This document shows, piece by piece, positions 36,245 through 36,500 of a stretch of DNA of 36,500 nt (its first letter is position 1; the number at the start of each line of letters is the position of its first letter). The translations under genes and the position numbers were made by a program. Below the pieces are notes generated by a model, which searched no databases, had not been told where the DNA came from, and saw only the letters and a list, made by a program, of their open reading frames with translations. This DNA comes from Parachlamydiaceae bacterium (GTDB lineage Bacteria > Chlamydiota > Chlamydiia > Chlamydiales > Parachlamydiaceae): the NCBI GenBank assembly GCA_013821265.1, contig JACDHD010000020.1, forward strand, positions 1 to 36,500, in the 5' to 3' direction.

Positions 36245-36336
36245 CTTACAGTTGGACACATCTTTTCAAGCCTTTTTCGTGCTCAAGGTAACTTCTTGAG
36301 CCAGTTCATAACCGTACACCATGTTTAGAAGGCATA

Positions 36337-36500
36337 TTATTCCATATCTAGATCTGAAGAATCCTGGATAACAATTACGACATCTTGAGTTTTGCATCTT
36401 TGAACGGTTTCAGCACTATGAGGTTTTAGAATACTTTTAGGAGTGATCAGAGAATTACCCAAGAAACGATACGCACCACGGAGATCACTCTCCTTGCAAA
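36337..36500 (-). pseudogene. IS4/Tn5-type transposase fragment (N-terminal region)
   Basis: The frame runs 53 codons from the window edge to a TAA at 36337-36339. Key stretches are GAYRFLGNSLITPKSILKPH followed by SAETVQRC, and VVIVIQDSSDLDME. These match the N-terminal domain of IS4-family Tn5/IS50-like transposases (AAYRFF.N....ILAPH...T..R and VLVVQDTTELD), the DNA-binding part before the catalytic core. The expected next stretch (typically a HP-containing motif leading to the DDE core) is replaced by a stop. The gene is therefore truncated and surely not functional. Its 5' part lies outside the window. Confidence 0.8.

Overview
The window looks like chromosomal DNA of a Chlamydia-related bacterium of the order Parachlamydiales (environmental chlamydiae). 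Several features support this: a double-length UvrA with four ABC ATPase motifs, a PknD-type Ser/Thr kinase with a DWG instead of DFG motif and a long C-terminal extension, two LptF/LptG-type permeases next to tilS (the gene order also found in Chlamydia), a type III secretion translocon operon with an LcrH/SycD chaperone, and several lineage-specific membrane proteins. One of these has the two-lobed hydrophobic hairpin of inclusion membrane (Inc) proteins. I cannot name the genus from sequence alone. No rRNA, tRNA or CRISPR array was seen.

Layout. 1-1264 (-): 5' part of a secreted collagen-like protein whose 3' end lies outside the window. 1735-3205 (-): PIN-TRAM membrane protein and acpS. 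3507-5749 (-): lptF/lptG-like pair with an ATGA overlap. 5935-7631 (+): GYF_2-like membrane protein and tilS, also with an ATGA overlap. 7812-10499 (-): a four-gene type III translocon operon in the order coiled-coil protein, LcrH-like chaperone, and two hydrophobic translocator-like proteins. 11048-14234 (+): NSS-family Na+ symporter, ruvB and a SpoIID-like protein. 14380-16690 (-): uvrC and a small hypothetical. 16860-18056 (+): four-helix-region membrane protein behind a near-consensus promoter. 18402-22070 (-): two small conserved-looking genes and pknD. 22796-30183 (-): Inc-like gene, giant uvrA and a membrane protein. 30568-33369 (+): ACT-less aspartokinase and a 664-residue unknown. 33624-34790 (-): brnQ-type transporter. 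35373-36203 (+): hypothetical membrane protein. 36337-36500 (-): remnant of an IS4/Tn5-type transposase.

The most unusual content is between the genes. Almost every intergenic gap above 150 bp holds an inverted-repeat element. At least five families occur: (A) modular 'hairpins of hairpins' with constant CTTG/CAAG loops and stems that co-vary between copies; (B) a two-copy 48-50 bp block; (C) MITE-like elements with CACAGAG-rich termini, including two full copies in opposite orientation; (D) elements built from AACGCAAAGACGCAAAGG arms and AACAGGAT motifs; (E) a nested palindrome upstream of uvrC. They encode nothing and explain most of the small spurious ORFs.

Functionally the window mixes housekeeping genes (lipid/LPS export, tRNA-Ile lysidine modification, ACP activation, nucleotide excision repair uvrA and uvrC, Holliday junction branch migration, amino-acid uptake) with host-interaction genes (type III translocon, Inc-like protein, collagen-like surface protein, PknD). 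The strongest candidates for new biology are the protein in the LcrV/PcrV (needle-tip) position of the translocon operon, the modular hairpin repeats, and a SpoIID homologue whose catalytic glutamate position reads glutamine.
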